Assembly: GCF_002075795.1 (NCBI RefSeq)
Contig: NZ_CP020472.1
Coordinates: forward strand, 4,582,501-4,646,500
Length of the DNA: 64,000 nt
Reading direction: 5' to 3'
Source of the DNA: Shewanella japonica
GTDB lineage: Bacteria; Pseudomonadota; Gammaproteobacteria; Enterobacterales; Shewanellaceae
The notes under the pieces were generated by a model. The model worked only from the letters and a program-made list of their open reading frames with translations. It ran no database searches and had not been told where the DNA came from. Every line of letters begins with the position of its first letter. Within the stretch, counting starts at the first letter, position 1. The position numbers and the translations under genes are program-made. Below are positions 52,053 through 61,728 of this stretch, in pieces.

Positions 52053-53186
52053 GTGACGATAAACATAACCACTCACAACATCATCATCTTGGCTCTAATG
52101 ACCACTGCTCTGAGCTTGTTCGGTCGCCTTTTACTACAACAGCAGCTGCCAAAAGGCTTCCATGAATTGCGACTAGATGAGCCAAAAACAGGCGTATTAC
52201 AACCCTATAAACCTGTAGCGACTGCTAATAACCGCTTATTGGCACAAGCTGAACGAGCAAGTGAACAAGCCAGCAAAAACCAACATACAAGCAATTTTAT
52301 TGCTAGGCTTGAGCAAGCAAACCAAATTACCTCATTTGAACAACGCGCACCGATTATCAAAAATCTACTGCAACAGTGGAGTAATCACGATATTCACGCC
52401 GTTTTACACTGGCTGCAACAGCAACCAATAACCAACGAACTCGGTGAATACTACTCTCCGGTGTTGCAGCGTTATATGCAAGAAGATGAGCTAGGCGCAG
52501 GCGAAATGATCCTCAGCTTGTCCGCTTTTGATGTGATGCCAAGTATTATTGCTCATTATATTAATCACCTTACCCATAAAGATGTTGAAGCTGCACTACT
52601 TTGGGTTGATAGCATCCATGACGACTTATCAAAACAACAGGCAACTCAGTCATTACTCAATGCTTGGTCACAACAGGCTCCCCTTGAGGTAATGCAATAC
52701 CTCTCCGATAACAGCCAAATATCTGAAGCCGTTAGCCAAAATGCCATGATATCGATTGCCAATCAGCTGAGTAAACAGCAGCACCAAGCGAGCATAGACG
52801 CCATTCATCAATATCCAGAAGTGCTGCAAACCAAGTTGGTTTATAGCTTAATGACACATTGGCCCATTTCTGATGCAGCCAATGCTATTGAGTGGATTAA
52901 TACCTTGGACGGTGGATTAAAAAATGAGGCTATCCGCAGTTATATTGACTACTTTGGTGTGAGCCAACAGCCTGAAGTCAGTTTTGAACTTGCCACAAAT
53001 ATGGTCAATCACCCATTAAAGTCAGCTTTACTGCTTAGGGTGTTAACCCACTGGTATCGAATCGATCCGAGTTATGCAAGCCAACGTGTGCGAACGACAA
53101 TGAAGCTAACTGAAATTGAAAAACAGCAACTTATTGCACAGGTTAATCAGGCTATTGAACGCTCAAACCATCAACCAACTCGCTGA
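52053..53186 (+). CDS. Membrane-anchored helical-repeat protein of unknown function
   Basis: The product is 377 residues from a GTG start with aaaggtg a few bases upstream. It has an N-terminal membrane anchor (about 10-30, IIILALMTTALSLFG) and an otherwise all-helical periplasmic region. Pseudo-repeats of about 35-40 residues recur around a Trp (LLQQWSNHDIHAVLHWLQQQ, AALLWVDSIHDDLSK, LLNAWSQQAPLEVMQYL, LMTHWPISDAANAIEWI). This suggests a TPR/HEAT-like superhelix for protein binding. I know no named family. It lies downstream of the carrageenase gene behind a big hairpin, with a terminator after it, so it may be its own unit. Confidence 0.7.
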   Translation: MTINITTHNIIILALMTTALSLFGRLLLQQQLPKGFHELRLDEPKTGVLQPYKPVATANNRLLAQAERASEQASKNQHTSNFIARLEQANQITSFEQRAPIIKNLLQQWSNHDIHAVLHWLQQQPITNELGEYYSPVLQRYMQEDELGAGEMILSLSAFDVMPSIIAHYINHLTHKDVEAALLWVDSIHDDLSKQQATQSLLNAWSQQAPLEVMQYLSDNSQISEAVSQNAMISIANQLSKQQHQASIDAIHQYPEVLQTKLVYSLMTHWPISDAANAIEWINTLDGGLKNEAIRSYIDYFGVSQQPEVSFELATNMVNHPLKSALLLRVLTHWYRIDPSYASQRVRTTMKLTEIEKQQLIAQVNQAIERSNHQPTR

Positions 53187-53249
53187 CAAGGACTTAGTGA
53201 CAGGCAAAGCACATTAGCAAATGCACTTAGGTTATAACCGGCGATAAAA

Positions 53250-53279
53250 AACCACGCTCAATAACATTGAGCGTGGTTA
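53250..53279 (-). terminator. Strong hairpin with minus-strand U-tract, no intact gene before it
   Basis: A 13-bp stem (aaccacgctcaat / attgagcgtggtt) with a loop of three or four bases is followed on the minus strand by six T residues. The only minus-strand sequence before it is the 33-bp DUF3144 remnant, so it looks like the terminator of a lost gene. It can also serve the plus-strand gene ending at 53186. Confidence 0.8.
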
Positions 53280-53307
53280 ATGACTAAACTACGAATGGCG
53301 TTAATCA

Positions 53308-53340
53308 CTACTTTTGAGTTTTACGGTACTCGTCAAAGTT
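53308..53340 (-). pseudogene. Remnant of the 3' end of a DUF3144 gene
   Basis: The reverse strand encodes NFDEYRKTQK and a stop, identical in protein to the last ten residues of the DUF3144 gene at 56783. The coding DNA has one synonymous change plus a different stop codon (TAG instead of TAA). Upstream (above 53341) the resemblance ends abruptly. It sits beside a minus-strand terminator, as expected for the end of a former gene. Confidence 0.82.
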
Positions 53341-53341
53341 A
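53309..53341. repeat. 33-bp direct repeat, copy 1
   Basis: It matches 56784-56816 at 32 of 33 bases in the same orientation. The two copies bracket about 3.4 kb holding only the 1048-residue transglutaminase-type gene. Confidence 0.9.
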
Positions 53342-53578
53342 TAACTATCTACTCCAGTGTTATTTCACTTAAGCTAAAGAATGTAAGCTGTTTTCATTAT
53401 TGTTGATGTCACTTTAAAATTTAAAGAAAGGCTAAAGACCTTATTTCTATTTAACAATTACACAAAACTGTATTAACATCATCTTGTTTCAAAAATGAAG
53501 CGCCCACAATAAATCTAAATTTCTCATTGATTTAAATATCGCTTAACACTCTATTTTATAAGCAAAAGGATTAGCTTA

Positions 53579-56500
53579 ATGTCTTGGTGTTCGACACAAT
53601 TTATATTTGTACTCTTAATTCAGAAACTGTTTGCTTTTATTTTTGTTATTACGACCATTACTCTTCCAACATTCTCTATTAATGCCCAAGAACAAGAAAT
53701 AAAGGCAAATTTAACACGGCATAATTTAGATAAAACTTGGTACAAAAATAGTTTTGCTGAAAAAGGAGTTGTGCTTACAACTCAACCTAAATGGGTTCAA
53801 ACCATTGATAATGACTCCCCTCCTGAACCAGATTCAACAGAATTATCCGATGGGGTATATCACGTCATTCTCGACAATCAGATCAAGGTTTCAGATAGCG
53901 ATACGTTAAAATTTAGCCGGTATGTCACCAAAGCTGTTACAGCCAAAGGGCTAGAGTATGTATCTCAAATCTCTATCGACTTTGATCCAACTTATGAAAA
54001 AATTGCTTTTCATGGCATAACACTCCATCGAGATGGCGAGCGCATTAATAAAAACCTTGAGAGCCAATTTTCATTAGATAAAAGAGATTCAGCAACCGAC
54101 TTAATCTATGATGGAACCTTAACCGCATTTTGGTTAATAAACGACGTCCGGGTAGGAGATACTATAGAGTATAGTTATACGCGCGAAGGTGCTAATCCAG
54201 TCTATAACAATCACTTTTCCTATAATCGTTCGCTGCAATGGAGCGTGCCTATACACATGCAATTCCTTCGAGTTATATGGGGAAGGTCTACACCACTCAA
54301 TGTCAAATTTCATAATAGCGAACGTCAGTTCAAAACCACTAAACTAGGGAAAGAAACTGACTATCAATTGTTACTTCAAGATAACGCCCCACTCAGTATT
54401 AGCTCAGATGCTGCAATCTGGTACAGCCCTTACGAATACGTAGAAGTTAGTAGTTTGCCAAGCTGGGCATCAGTTATTAACTGGGCACTACCATTATTTG
54501 AGAAACAAGTTGATGACAGTGATTTAATTACTCGCCAAGTGCAGCAAATTAAAAAGCAGTCTAGTGTCCCTAAAGAACAGCTAGTTTTGGCACTCAATTT
54601 TGTACAGCAGGATATCCGTTATATGGGATTAGAGATGGGTAGTAATAGCCATTTCCCTGCAAAAGCGAGCGAGACCTTGCTAAAAAGATACGGAGATTGC
54701 AAAGATAAAACAGTCTTACTTTTAGCGCTGTTAAGAAAACTCAATATTACAGCTTCAGCAACACTAGTAAATTCTGAAAATGGTAAAATATTAAATAAAT
54801 ATTTACCTTCACCACAAACTTTTAACCATGCGATTGTCAAAGCTGAGTTAGATGAAAAAACTTATTGGCTTGACCCAACGTTACTTTATCAAGACGTCAA
54901 TCTCGACGAACTTTATCAGCCAGATTATGGATTTGGATTAGTAATAAAAGATGGCAACAAAGCATTAGAATCACTAGCTAATAGCAATAGTGGTAGCAAA
55001 ATTGACTTTAAAGAGCACTACGACTTAAGTGAGGGGGTGAAAGGTAATTCTACTTTTAATTCTGTTGTTACTTTAACGGGTCAAAAAGCACGTCAACTCC
55101 GTGCTAGGATTGAAAATAATAGTGTTACAGAATTATCTGAAACCTATGCAAGTTACTACAATTCAATCTTCAATGGCATTGAAATTGCTGAACCTTTAAA
55201 AGTTGACTTTAACCCTCAACAAGGCAATCTCTCCATTGAGGAGAACTATCGTTTAACCTCTGCTTGGACTCAGGACGATGATGAAGGATATAAAATCTAT
55301 TTTTACGAAAGCCAGATCGCTCCTTACCTTAGTATGCCTGAAGGCTTTGGTGTACGTGAAATAGCTTTAGCCCACCCTCTAACAATACAAGGCGTTATTA
55401 CTGCCAAACTTCGTCCTCAAAATTGGGATTTTGATCCAGAACTCATCAAAGAAGATAACCGTTTTTTTAGTACCATTTTCAAGCTAACTTTTGATAAAGA
55501 AAGCAACTTACTCACACTAAACTATTCTTATCAATCAAAAGTTGATCACGTTAAACCCTCAGATATTCAAGAGTATTCCAATGCTTTAGCTAATGTTACT
55601 GGCATTGACTCGTATGGGATTGTTGACTTTGATAACCCATCAACTCCTACAGTTATTAATGAACCTTCAACTCTACAAGTATTCATTGACGAGCTTGGAG
55701 GGTTAACATATTGGATTGTAGCGATAATTTGTTTCGGTATTGGTGTGCTTTTTACTATCGTCAGCCTATTAGATGAAACGAAACATCAAACCACTGCTAC
55801 TTTTTATCCAATTTCATTCAAAAAATTCATTCTGTTAGGTCTTTTTTCTTTTTCTTTATACTTACCATATTGGAGCTACAAAAACTGGCAATTCATTAAA
55901 GCAACACATCGATCTGATATTTGGCCTATTGCGAGAGCGTTTTTCAATCCCTTATGGTTCTATGCTTTATTTATGTGGATGGAAGTAGACAGCGAACAAC
56001 GAAACAAGCGTAATTGGCTGATACCCACTTGGGCTGCAGGGTTAAGTTTCATTGCTTTAATCAGCTACAACATAGTAAATAACAATATAAGTGTAAGTGT
56101 TGTAAGTTACATTATCCCTATTGCGCTTTTTTTACCCTTAGTTCTATATGCAAACAAAGTAAACGGACGTGACTCTGAAGCGTACATTGCAAATTCAACA
56201 CTCTATATTCGAAATTGGGTATTCATGATTTGCGCGATTCCATTGCTCGCTTTGATACTAGCTCAGGAGGCCAATTTAATTGCTAAAAACGACGTTATCA
56301 ACGGTAAAAACCTCTGGCAACATGATATTAGTTTTATGCAAGATAATGAGATGATTCAAGCAGGATCCAGCCCAATTTATTTTTACAGTGAATCCTTTTT
56401 TAGCCTGCAAGAAGCAGGCAATGGCTTCACTCAAGACAACGTATTTTCGTACTGGACAGAAAATGATGAATTACACAAAGTTTCTGCAGCATTTACCTCA

Positions 56501-56725
56501 GTTGAAAACATAACTGTTGAATATAGCGACTCAGAAACTGAAGAAACACAAATAAACATTTTCTTAGAGAATAAAGATGAATTTTTCTTACTTGTCACAG
56601 CTTCTTCAGCCCAAGATAAAGTTTTTGTAGACAAGTTATTGCAACAATGGAATGCAAATAAAACGCCTAAAAAAACTGATTCAGTTGCCGAACACACCAA
56701 AATAAAAGCTGAGTCCGTTTTATAG
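53579..56725 (+). CDS. DUF3857/transglutaminase-like protein fused to a polytopic membrane domain
   Basis: The 1048-residue protein has a signal peptide or anchor (about 10-37) and a DUF3857 domain (about 65-240). The transglutaminase-like core (about 290-440) has Cys in YGDCKDKT, His in TFNHAIVKA and Asp in YWLDPTLL, an intact Cys-His-Asp triad. A beta-rich region continues to about 690. Members usually end near 650; here about 330 extra residues follow, with around six membrane helices (TYWIVAIICFGIGVLFTIV, FILLGLFSFSLYLPYWSY, FFNPLWFYALFMW) resembling a DUF4234-like module, and a last soluble domain. The substrate is unknown; related proteins may act on peptides or envelope proteins. A 33-bp direct repeat on both sides suggests it arrived as one block. 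Confidence 0.85.
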   Translation: MSWCSTQFIFVLLIQKLFAFIFVITTITLPTFSINAQEQEIKANLTRHNLDKTWYKNSFAEKGVVLTTQPKWVQTIDNDSPPEPDSTELSDGVYHVILDNQIKVSDSDTLKFSRYVTKAVTAKGLEYVSQISIDFDPTYEKIAFHGITLHRDGERINKNLESQFSLDKRDSATDLIYDGTLTAFWLINDVRVGDTIEYSYTREGANPVYNNHFSYNRSLQWSVPIHMQFLRVIWGRSTPLNVKFHNSERQFKTTKLGKETDYQLLLQDNAPLSISSDAAIWYSPYEYVEVSSLPSWASVINWALPLFEKQVDDSDLITRQVQQIKKQSSVPKEQLVLALNFVQQDIRYMGLEMGSNSHFPAKASETLLKRYGDCKDKTVLLLALLRKLNITASATLVNSENGKILNKYLPSPQTFNHAIVKAELDEKTYWLDPTLLYQDVNLDELYQPDYGFGLVIKDGNKALESLANSNSGSKIDFKEHYDLSEGVKGNSTFNSVVTLTGQKARQLRARIENNSVTELSETYASYYNSIFNGIEIAEPLKVDFNPQQGNLSIEENYRLTSAWTQDDDEGYKIYFYESQIAPYLSMPEGFGVREIALAHPLTIQGVITAKLRPQNWDFDPELIKEDNRFFSTIFKLTFDKESNLLTLNYSYQSKVDHVKPSDIQEYSNALANVTGIDSYGIVDFDNPSTPTVINEPSTLQVFIDELGGLTYWIVAIICFGIGVLFTIVSLLDETKHQTTATFYPISFKKFILLGLFSFSLYLPYWSYKNWQFIKATHRSDIWPIARAFFNPLWFYALFMWMEVDSEQRNKRNWLIPTWAAGLSFIALISYNIVNNNISVSVVSYIIPIALFLPLVLYANKVNGRDSEAYIANSTLYIRNWVFMICAIPLLALILAQEANLIAKNDVINGKNLWQHDISFMQDNEMIQAGSSPIYFYSESFFSLQEAGNGFTQDNVFSYWTENDELHKVSAAFTSVENITVEYSDSETEETQINIFLENKDEFFLLVTASSAQDKVFVDKLLQQWNANKTPKKTDSVAEHTKIKAESVL

Positions 56726-56733
56726 AGATACAC

Positions 56734-56760
56734 AAAAAGCCACTGAGAAGTGGCTTTTTT
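56734..56760. terminator. Bidirectional terminator between the transglutaminase-type and DUF3144 genes
   Basis: An 11-bp stem (aaaaagccact / agtggcttttt) with a four-base loop has U-tracts both ways and lies between two converging genes. Confidence 0.92.
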
Positions 56761-56782
56761 ATGCTGTTATACATTTTGAAGC

Positions 56783-57082
56783 TTACTTCTGAGTTTTACG
56801 GTACTCGTCAAAGTTAGTGATGTAATCTTCCATATTACCTTCTAGCAGCTTGCGATATTCTTCAACATAGTATGCAACCATTTCTGCTTTTTTCTGCTTC
56901 ATTTGCTCTGCATTATCAAAGCTTGTTGATGCAAACCAAGCGTTATAACGAGCAAGTGAGTACATAAAAGAGGCACTGATTTCTCCCGTTTTCACCTGAG
57001 GATCTTGATTATTCTCGTTAGCAACATTAATGAATTGATTAGCACGCTCGAAAAACGCTTTATCTGGATTTGTTTCAAACAT
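56783..57082 (-). CDS. DUF3144 family small protein
   Basis: This 99-residue acidic helical protein carries the DUF3144 pattern as I know it: FFERANQFINVANE, SASFMYSLARYNAWFAS, MVAYYVEEYRKLLEGNMEDYI. It has no signal peptide and is presumably cytoplasmic; the family has no known function. Its last 33 bases are duplicated 3.4 kb away at 53309, beyond the convergent transglutaminase-type gene. It has its own terminator immediately after. Confidence 0.87.
   Translation of the reverse strand: MFETNPDKAFFERANQFINVANENNQDPQVKTGEISASFMYSLARYNAWFASTSFDNAEQMKQKKAEMVAYYVEEYRKLLEGNMEDYITNFDEYRKTQK
56784..56816. repeat. 33-bp direct repeat, copy 2 (3' end of the DUF3144 gene)
   Basis: This is the second copy of the repeat at 53309, here inside an intact gene. 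The only difference is C at 56789 for T at 53314. Confidence 0.9.
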
Positions 57083-57259
57083 TATAAGACCCTTGAAATA
57101 AAAGCAGCCAAACGGACATGGCTGAATAGTAATACCTATTAACGTACGTGCTTTTAAGGCGATAAACCGTAAGATTGTTCACATTCTAGGTGACTGATAT
57201 GTCATATCTGTGAGCCGTGTCAGCTTAGTCAATCCGCACGTTCAAACAGGCATAAAAAA

Positions 57260-57297
57260 GCCCTACTTATGACTTGATTACAAGTATTAAGTAGGGC
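57260..57297 (-). terminator. Terminator of the nucleotidase gene
   Basis: A 10-bp stem (gccctactta / taagtagggc) contains a further inner stem (acttg / caagt) and is followed on the minus strand by six T residues. It lies about 40 bases beyond the stop. Confidence 0.88.
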
Positions 57298-57337
57298 GAC
57301 ATATTACTTAAAATATGTGGTCTATCTATCAAGCATC

Positions 57338-59488
57338 TTACTTAGCTTTACAGTTGAACTCGCCGCTGTAGTCAAAGTTGAAGTTGTAGATAGTGAAGCC
57401 TTCAGTGCCTTCTTTAGTGCCATCTTCACCTTCAGTAGACAGGCCTGTGATTTCATTTGTTGCACAGCGTAAGCCTTCGTCAAGCTTAGCCGAAGCAAAT
57501 GAAACGCTAGTTGTGTTTGGCGCTTCAAGTTGGAACACTTTAGCATTCGGGAATTCAAGTGTTGTGCCTTCCTGCATCTCTAAACGATCTGCTAAGTAGA
57601 ACTGAACTAATTCACGGTTGTTAAATGCGAACTCTTCTTTAACCATCACAGCGTTATCAACACCAGGCATACTTGAGTTAGACGCACGGTAGTTGTTGGT
57701 AATCACATAGATTTCAGCATTGTCAGCAATTTCAACACCATTGTAAGTCAGGCTCGTTAGCTGCTCATTTTCAGTTTCAGTGTACTGGTGACCATTGATG
57801 TCAGTGAATCTTGATTCGTTTTCAACATTCACAGTGTACTTAAGTAGCCCTTCGCCATCAGCATTGAAGCCACCGTAGAACGCATCGAAGTTATAACCAG
57901 GGAACTCTTCTACTAAGAAAGTTTCACCCGCTGATAACGGTAAGCTGCGGTATGCATTTGAGTTAACCCACTCAATCCAACGCTTCATGTCGGTACCAGT
58001 CATTTTCAATACTGCTGGCGTGTTGTTATCAAATACATAGATATCAGCAACAGATGCGTTAGTTAACTCACCTTCTTGAATGTTGGTGTAATCAGTACCG
58101 CCATTACGACCAGACTTGAATGGCGCAGATACAGATAAGAAAATCGCATCTTCTGAAGCATCAGCGAACTCGCCTTCTGCTTTCCATTTATTTAACTGGT
58201 GAAGTTGCGCTTCATTAACGACTTGAATAGATAAATCAGGTACCACTTGCGGGAAGAAGCTGTTCATGTTGACGTCGATATCAGCAATTGAGTCAGCCAT
58301 GTATTCCACTGTGCCTTCATGCTCAGTTTCAACTAAATCTTCGATAGCACCGTCAGAGCCTTCAACTAATGAGCGAAGTTCTGCAGTCGAGAAACTATGG
58401 TCAACCGCCCAAGTTTCACCTTTATCTTTAGAGAAAAGTCGTAAATCAATCACACCTAACTTAGCACCCCAGTAACCAGGCATCACTGCTGGAATACCGT
58501 TGATTAGCCCTTTCTCTGCATCAACATTTGGAATGTCACCATACTCGCCAGTCGAGTTAGGGAAGTCACGGTGATCGTGGCCAAACATGATGGCATCAAT
58601 GCCTTCAACGTAACCTAAATGCAGTGATGCATTTTCAGCAAATTCGTCATCATTATTGTTTAAGCCTGAATGCGGGATAGCAACAATCACGTCTGCGCCT
58701 TCAGCTTTCATGATTGGTACGTAATGTTCAGCCGTTTTCTTGATGTCTGAAACCACAACGTTACACACTAAGTGAGCAGCATCCCAACCCATGATGTCTG
58801 GTGGAGTAAGACCAATCACACCCACTTTTACCGTGTATGTCTCACCATCTGCAGCAGTAAATTCACGATCTAAAATCACATATGGGTCATACATGTGCTC
58901 AGCAGTTTCGTAGAAATCTTCAGTAATGCGAACTTCACATTCATCAGCAGCTGCGCTCACTTTTTCTAGTGAATCATCAGCTTTCCACACGTTTGCACCA
59001 ACGTAAGGGAAATCTGAACCTTTAAGTGCTTCATCTAAGTACTCTAGACCATAGTTGAATTCATGGTTACCTAAGTTAGCAGCATCATATTCTAAATGAT
59101 TCATCGCTTTGTAAACTGGGTGCTTCTCACCTTTTAAGTGCTCTGCGCCAAGTGCTGCCATGTAGTCGCCCATTGGACTACCTTGAATCAAGTCACCATT
59201 GTCAAACAACATGCTATTAGCGACTTCTTTACGAGTTTCTGCAATCACTAAAGAAGTACGTGCTAAGCCCCACTCTGGTAGGTTAGCTTCATTGTGTTCA
59301 GCACTTTCAAAGTAGTTGTATGGCATAACGTTAGTATGGATATCTGTTGTCTCCATAAGACGGATATCCATTGAAACGATCGTATTTTCAGGCGGGGTTT
59401 CTGGTTTATCGTTATCAGATGAATTACAACCCGCTAGTGCAGCTGCAACACTTGAAACAAGAAGCAGTTTCTTAGCATTAAATTTCAT
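57338..59488 (-). CDS. CpdB-like 2',3'-cyclic-nucleotide phosphodiesterase/3'-nucleotidase lipoprotein
   Basis: The 716-residue protein has a lipoprotein signal (AAALAGC) and a calcineurin-type metallophosphatase domain with the five metal-site motifs: TTDIHTNV, NGDLIQGSPMG, GNHEFNYG, AIPHSGL and GHDHRDF. A 5'-nucleotidase C-terminal substrate domain follows (from about 430; SVSAPFKSGRNGGTDYT, FYGGFN). The N-terminal L-M-x-T-T-D-I-H-T start and the large size fit CpdB rather than UshA. It should free phosphate and nucleosides from nucleotides outside the inner membrane. I start at the ATG at 59488, five bases after ggag, not at the GTG two codons earlier, which overlaps the ribosome-binding site. 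E. coli CpdB is a soluble periplasmic protein; here it is lipid-anchored. Confidence 0.91.
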   Translation of the reverse strand: MKFNAKKLLLVSSVAAALAGCNSSDNDKPETPPENTIVSMDIRLMETTDIHTNVMPYNYFESAEHNEANLPEWGLARTSLVIAETRKEVANSMLFDNGDLIQGSPMGDYMAALGAEHLKGEKHPVYKAMNHLEYDAANLGNHEFNYGLEYLDEALKGSDFPYVGANVWKADDSLEKVSAAADECEVRITEDFYETAEHMYDPYVILDREFTAADGETYTVKVGVIGLTPPDIMGWDAAHLVCNVVVSDIKKTAEHYVPIMKAEGADVIVAIPHSGLNNNDDEFAENASLHLGYVEGIDAIMFGHDHRDFPNSTGEYGDIPNVDAEKGLINGIPAVMPGYWGAKLGVIDLRLFSKDKGETWAVDHSFSTAELRSLVEGSDGAIEDLVETEHEGTVEYMADSIADIDVNMNSFFPQVVPDLSIQVVNEAQLHQLNKWKAEGEFADASEDAIFLSVSAPFKSGRNGGTDYTNIQEGELTNASVADIYVFDNNTPAVLKMTGTDMKRWIEWVNSNAYRSLPLSAGETFLVEEFPGYNFDAFYGGFNADGEGLLKYTVNVENESRFTDINGHQYTETENEQLTSLTYNGVEIADNAEIYVITNNYRASNSSMPGVDNAVMVKEEFAFNNRELVQFYLADRLEMQEGTTLEFPNAKVFQLEAPNTTSVSFASAKLDEGLRCATNEITGLSTEGEDGTKEGTEGFTIYNFNFDYSGEFNCKAK

Positions 59489-60558
59489 GTTCACTCCAAA
59501 GGAATTAAAGTATTTCTTTCATTTGAACCATTACCGCCATGTTTCTATTAATCACATTAACTGAACATAAGCCGTAAAGTATTTATTAGTCACGGTCATT
59601 AAAGACGGCGACAAATTAAATAAAATTAACATCTAAGTAAAGTGAAGAATAAATGATACACCGAAACAAATTAACAACTCGGAATACACCACAATAGAAA
59701 AACAGAAAGTAAGTTAAATAATAAAATTACAGTTTTAATGGAAAAACAAGATAATCAGCACGGAAGGTTTATGACATGGGTATTAAAGTTGAAAAACAAA
59801 TGCGTTTTTAGATGGAAGAACTCATACATCGCGCACAAAGACCCCAATGGCTTATCAAACTGGATAAAAATATTAATCACTGCCGATTAACAATAATATA
59901 GCTCACCAATAATCCGCCAGTCTGAACAATAAAATTATAATTAAGATCTATATATTACCATTCAACCACTTAGAGCAAAACGAGCCGCAAGAGCAAAAAT
60001 ACAAAATATCACAAATAACAACAAAACCAGCATAAAACACTTCAAAAATAAAAGTGCACAAACAAAACAACCCAAGATTAAAGCCAAAACAAAATATGAT
60101 CTAAAAATTACAAACCTGATAGAAACATAAATAACATTGATCAAAAAACCAACAGTAAATACAACTAAACACTACAAAAACAAAATTTATCTTTGAATAA
60201 CAGTAATCAATCCGCAAACAAACAAGCTCAAATGCTGACGCAATAATTAAACAGTTACAAAACAAGCATAACAAGTTAACCACAAAACTTATTGGTAGGC
60301 TGTATTGTTTGCTCTTTATTATCAACTCAGAAATTAAGTTCATATAAAACTAAGTAGTAATATCAGCAATAAATAAATTACACTCAACTAAAGAGACAAA
60401 AATACAATAGCAAAGTATAACCAATAAATATAATTTTAACGCCAACCAAATTTCAAATAAATATTACAACAACAAGACATACATATTAATTATTTAATAT
60501 ACCGTTATGGCGGCTCGCATATTTAACCGACTAGAGGATTAAATTATCTATTAATCAG
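59489..60558. other. Gene-free 1-kb AT-rich region with extreme strand asymmetry
   Basis: No supported gene is visible. From 60001 to 60180 I count about 107 A, 27 T, 36 C and 10 G on the plus strand (59% A, under 6% G). Two overlapping minus-strand frames (59962-60144 and 60101-60343) exist because the minus strand is T-rich and encodes strings of Phe, Leu, Val and Cys. They have no ribosome-binding site I trust. The stretch may be an unstructured leader, a decayed gene or an A-rich RNA. Confidence 0.6.
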
Positions 60559-61728
60559 TTAAAAACCGGATCCCACTTTAAAATAAAGCGCATTTTCTTC
60601 ATCACTGGCTGCAATATCTATCCCCATGTGAATACCATAGCGGCGTGCGATTTGGTAGCGAAAGCCAACACCGTAAGCATTAACGCTTTCAAGACCATCT
60701 TTGAATGATTCATTTTGCGTGACGCCATAGCCGTAAAAACTTGAGACTGTCCAGCGGTGATCAATGTGATACATCAATTGCGCCTGTAACGTTCCTACCT
60801 GCTCCCCTTGATAGCGAAACGCCGATACGCCTCGCATATCAACATATGGTTTAGCGGTGGGCGATAATTCAGTGTCTTTCTCATAAATTTCGTCATAGCT
60901 GCCCGCCACCGCAAATGTCCACTTATCAGCGATAGGAAAGTAAGCTTCAGCACTGGCATTCAAGGTCGCATAATGACTATCCGATCCAAAAGCTTCATCA
61001 AAAGCCATATATTCAGCTGACAAAATATAGCCGTTTTTAGGAAAGAACATATTGTCACGGGTATCAAACTCTGCCACGAGCCCTAAGCCAGATGTCGTAT
61101 GCTTATCACCTAATGCTTTTTGCAGTAACCAATCAATAATTTGATTTGACGATGATACGCTCGACTCTGACCATATCTGTTTAACGCCAAGCATTAATGG
61201 CGTATCTGCAACTCTAAATTGTAATTTTTGCAGTGCAAAAAAAGCCTCTGTCGATGTATCAAACTTAATACTTTGATTCGGAGGCAATATCCCACCCAAA
61301 TCGGTATAAATGTTTAAATTCGCTTTGGCTGCACCAGCACCGCCTGTGTAGCGGATCCGATCATTAAGCCAAGAGTGGCGATGACCAGCCAGTGCAAACC
61401 AAGTACCATTTTCTGTACCACCTGCGCCCACTAGAGTCATTGCAGCAGGAATAAGTTGCGCTCCACCGTCTACAGACTCAAGTGCCTTTTGTTTCCTTAA
61501 TGCTTTCTCTTCTTCTGTTTCATGTAAGAACAGTCCCATTAATCCGCCACCAAAGCCCACTGCGGGTTCAGTAATAATCACTGGGACGGGTAAAAAACCG
61601 TAGGCATTTTCCGCCAAATGATGCCCTAAATCGAGCTGACCATCTTGCTCATCAAAAAAGTATGATGACTCTGCCATTGCATGTGATGAAGCCACCAACA
61701 TGGCAAATAGTGAAAGATTTTTGAACAT
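60559..61728 (-). CDS. BamA/TamA-family outer-membrane barrel without POTRA domains
   Basis: The 389-residue protein has a signal peptide (1-19, SSHAMA) and an entire barrel of the surface-antigen D15 type (about 45-389). It has FDTRDNMFFPKNGYILSAEY (the conserved DTRDN-x-x-P-x-x-G motif) and MRGVSAFRYQGE (the V/R-G-x-x-x-x-R-Y-x-G loop motif), and ends in Phe. No POTRA domains precede the barrel; only about 25 residues separate it from the signal. This short form is common in marine bacteria and often annotated as BamA/TamA family, function unknown. It is divergent from the porin gene at 62100. Confidence 0.86.
   Translation of the reverse strand: MFKNLSLFAMLVASSHAMAESSYFFDEQDGQLDLGHHLAENAYGFLPVPVIITEPAVGFGGGLMGLFLHETEEEKALRKQKALESVDGGAQLIPAAMTLVGAGGTENGTWFALAGHRHSWLNDRIRYTGGAGAAKANLNIYTDLGGILPPNQSIKFDTSTEAFFALQKLQFRVADTPLMLGVKQIWSESSVSSSNQIIDWLLQKALGDKHTTSGLGLVAEFDTRDNMFFPKNGYILSAEYMAFDEAFGSDSHYATLNASAEAYFPIADKWTFAVAGSYDEIYEKDTELSPTAKPYVDMRGVSAFRYQGEQVGTLQAQLMYHIDHRWTVSSFYGYGVTQNESFKDGLESVNAYGVGFRYQIARRYGIHMGIDIAASDEENALYFKVGSGF

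Larger units (their letters stand above)
53187..53578. other. Intergenic region with terminator and gene remnant
   Basis: This 392-bp gap holds the hairpin at 53250 and the DUF3144 3' remnant at 53308. About 235 bases of AT-rich DNA before the next gene must contain its promoter, which I could not place. The ribosome-binding site aaagga lies about 11 bases before the ATG at 53579. Confidence 0.6.

Noticed and set aside
53309..56816. Insertion sequence or transposon
   Set aside because: No transposase, no terminal inverted repeats and a direct repeat far longer than usual target duplications.
59962..60343. Two overlapping hydrophobic minus-strand frames
   Set aside because: They follow from the T-rich strand; no ribosome-binding site and no conserved feature. 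Kept only as a composition finding.
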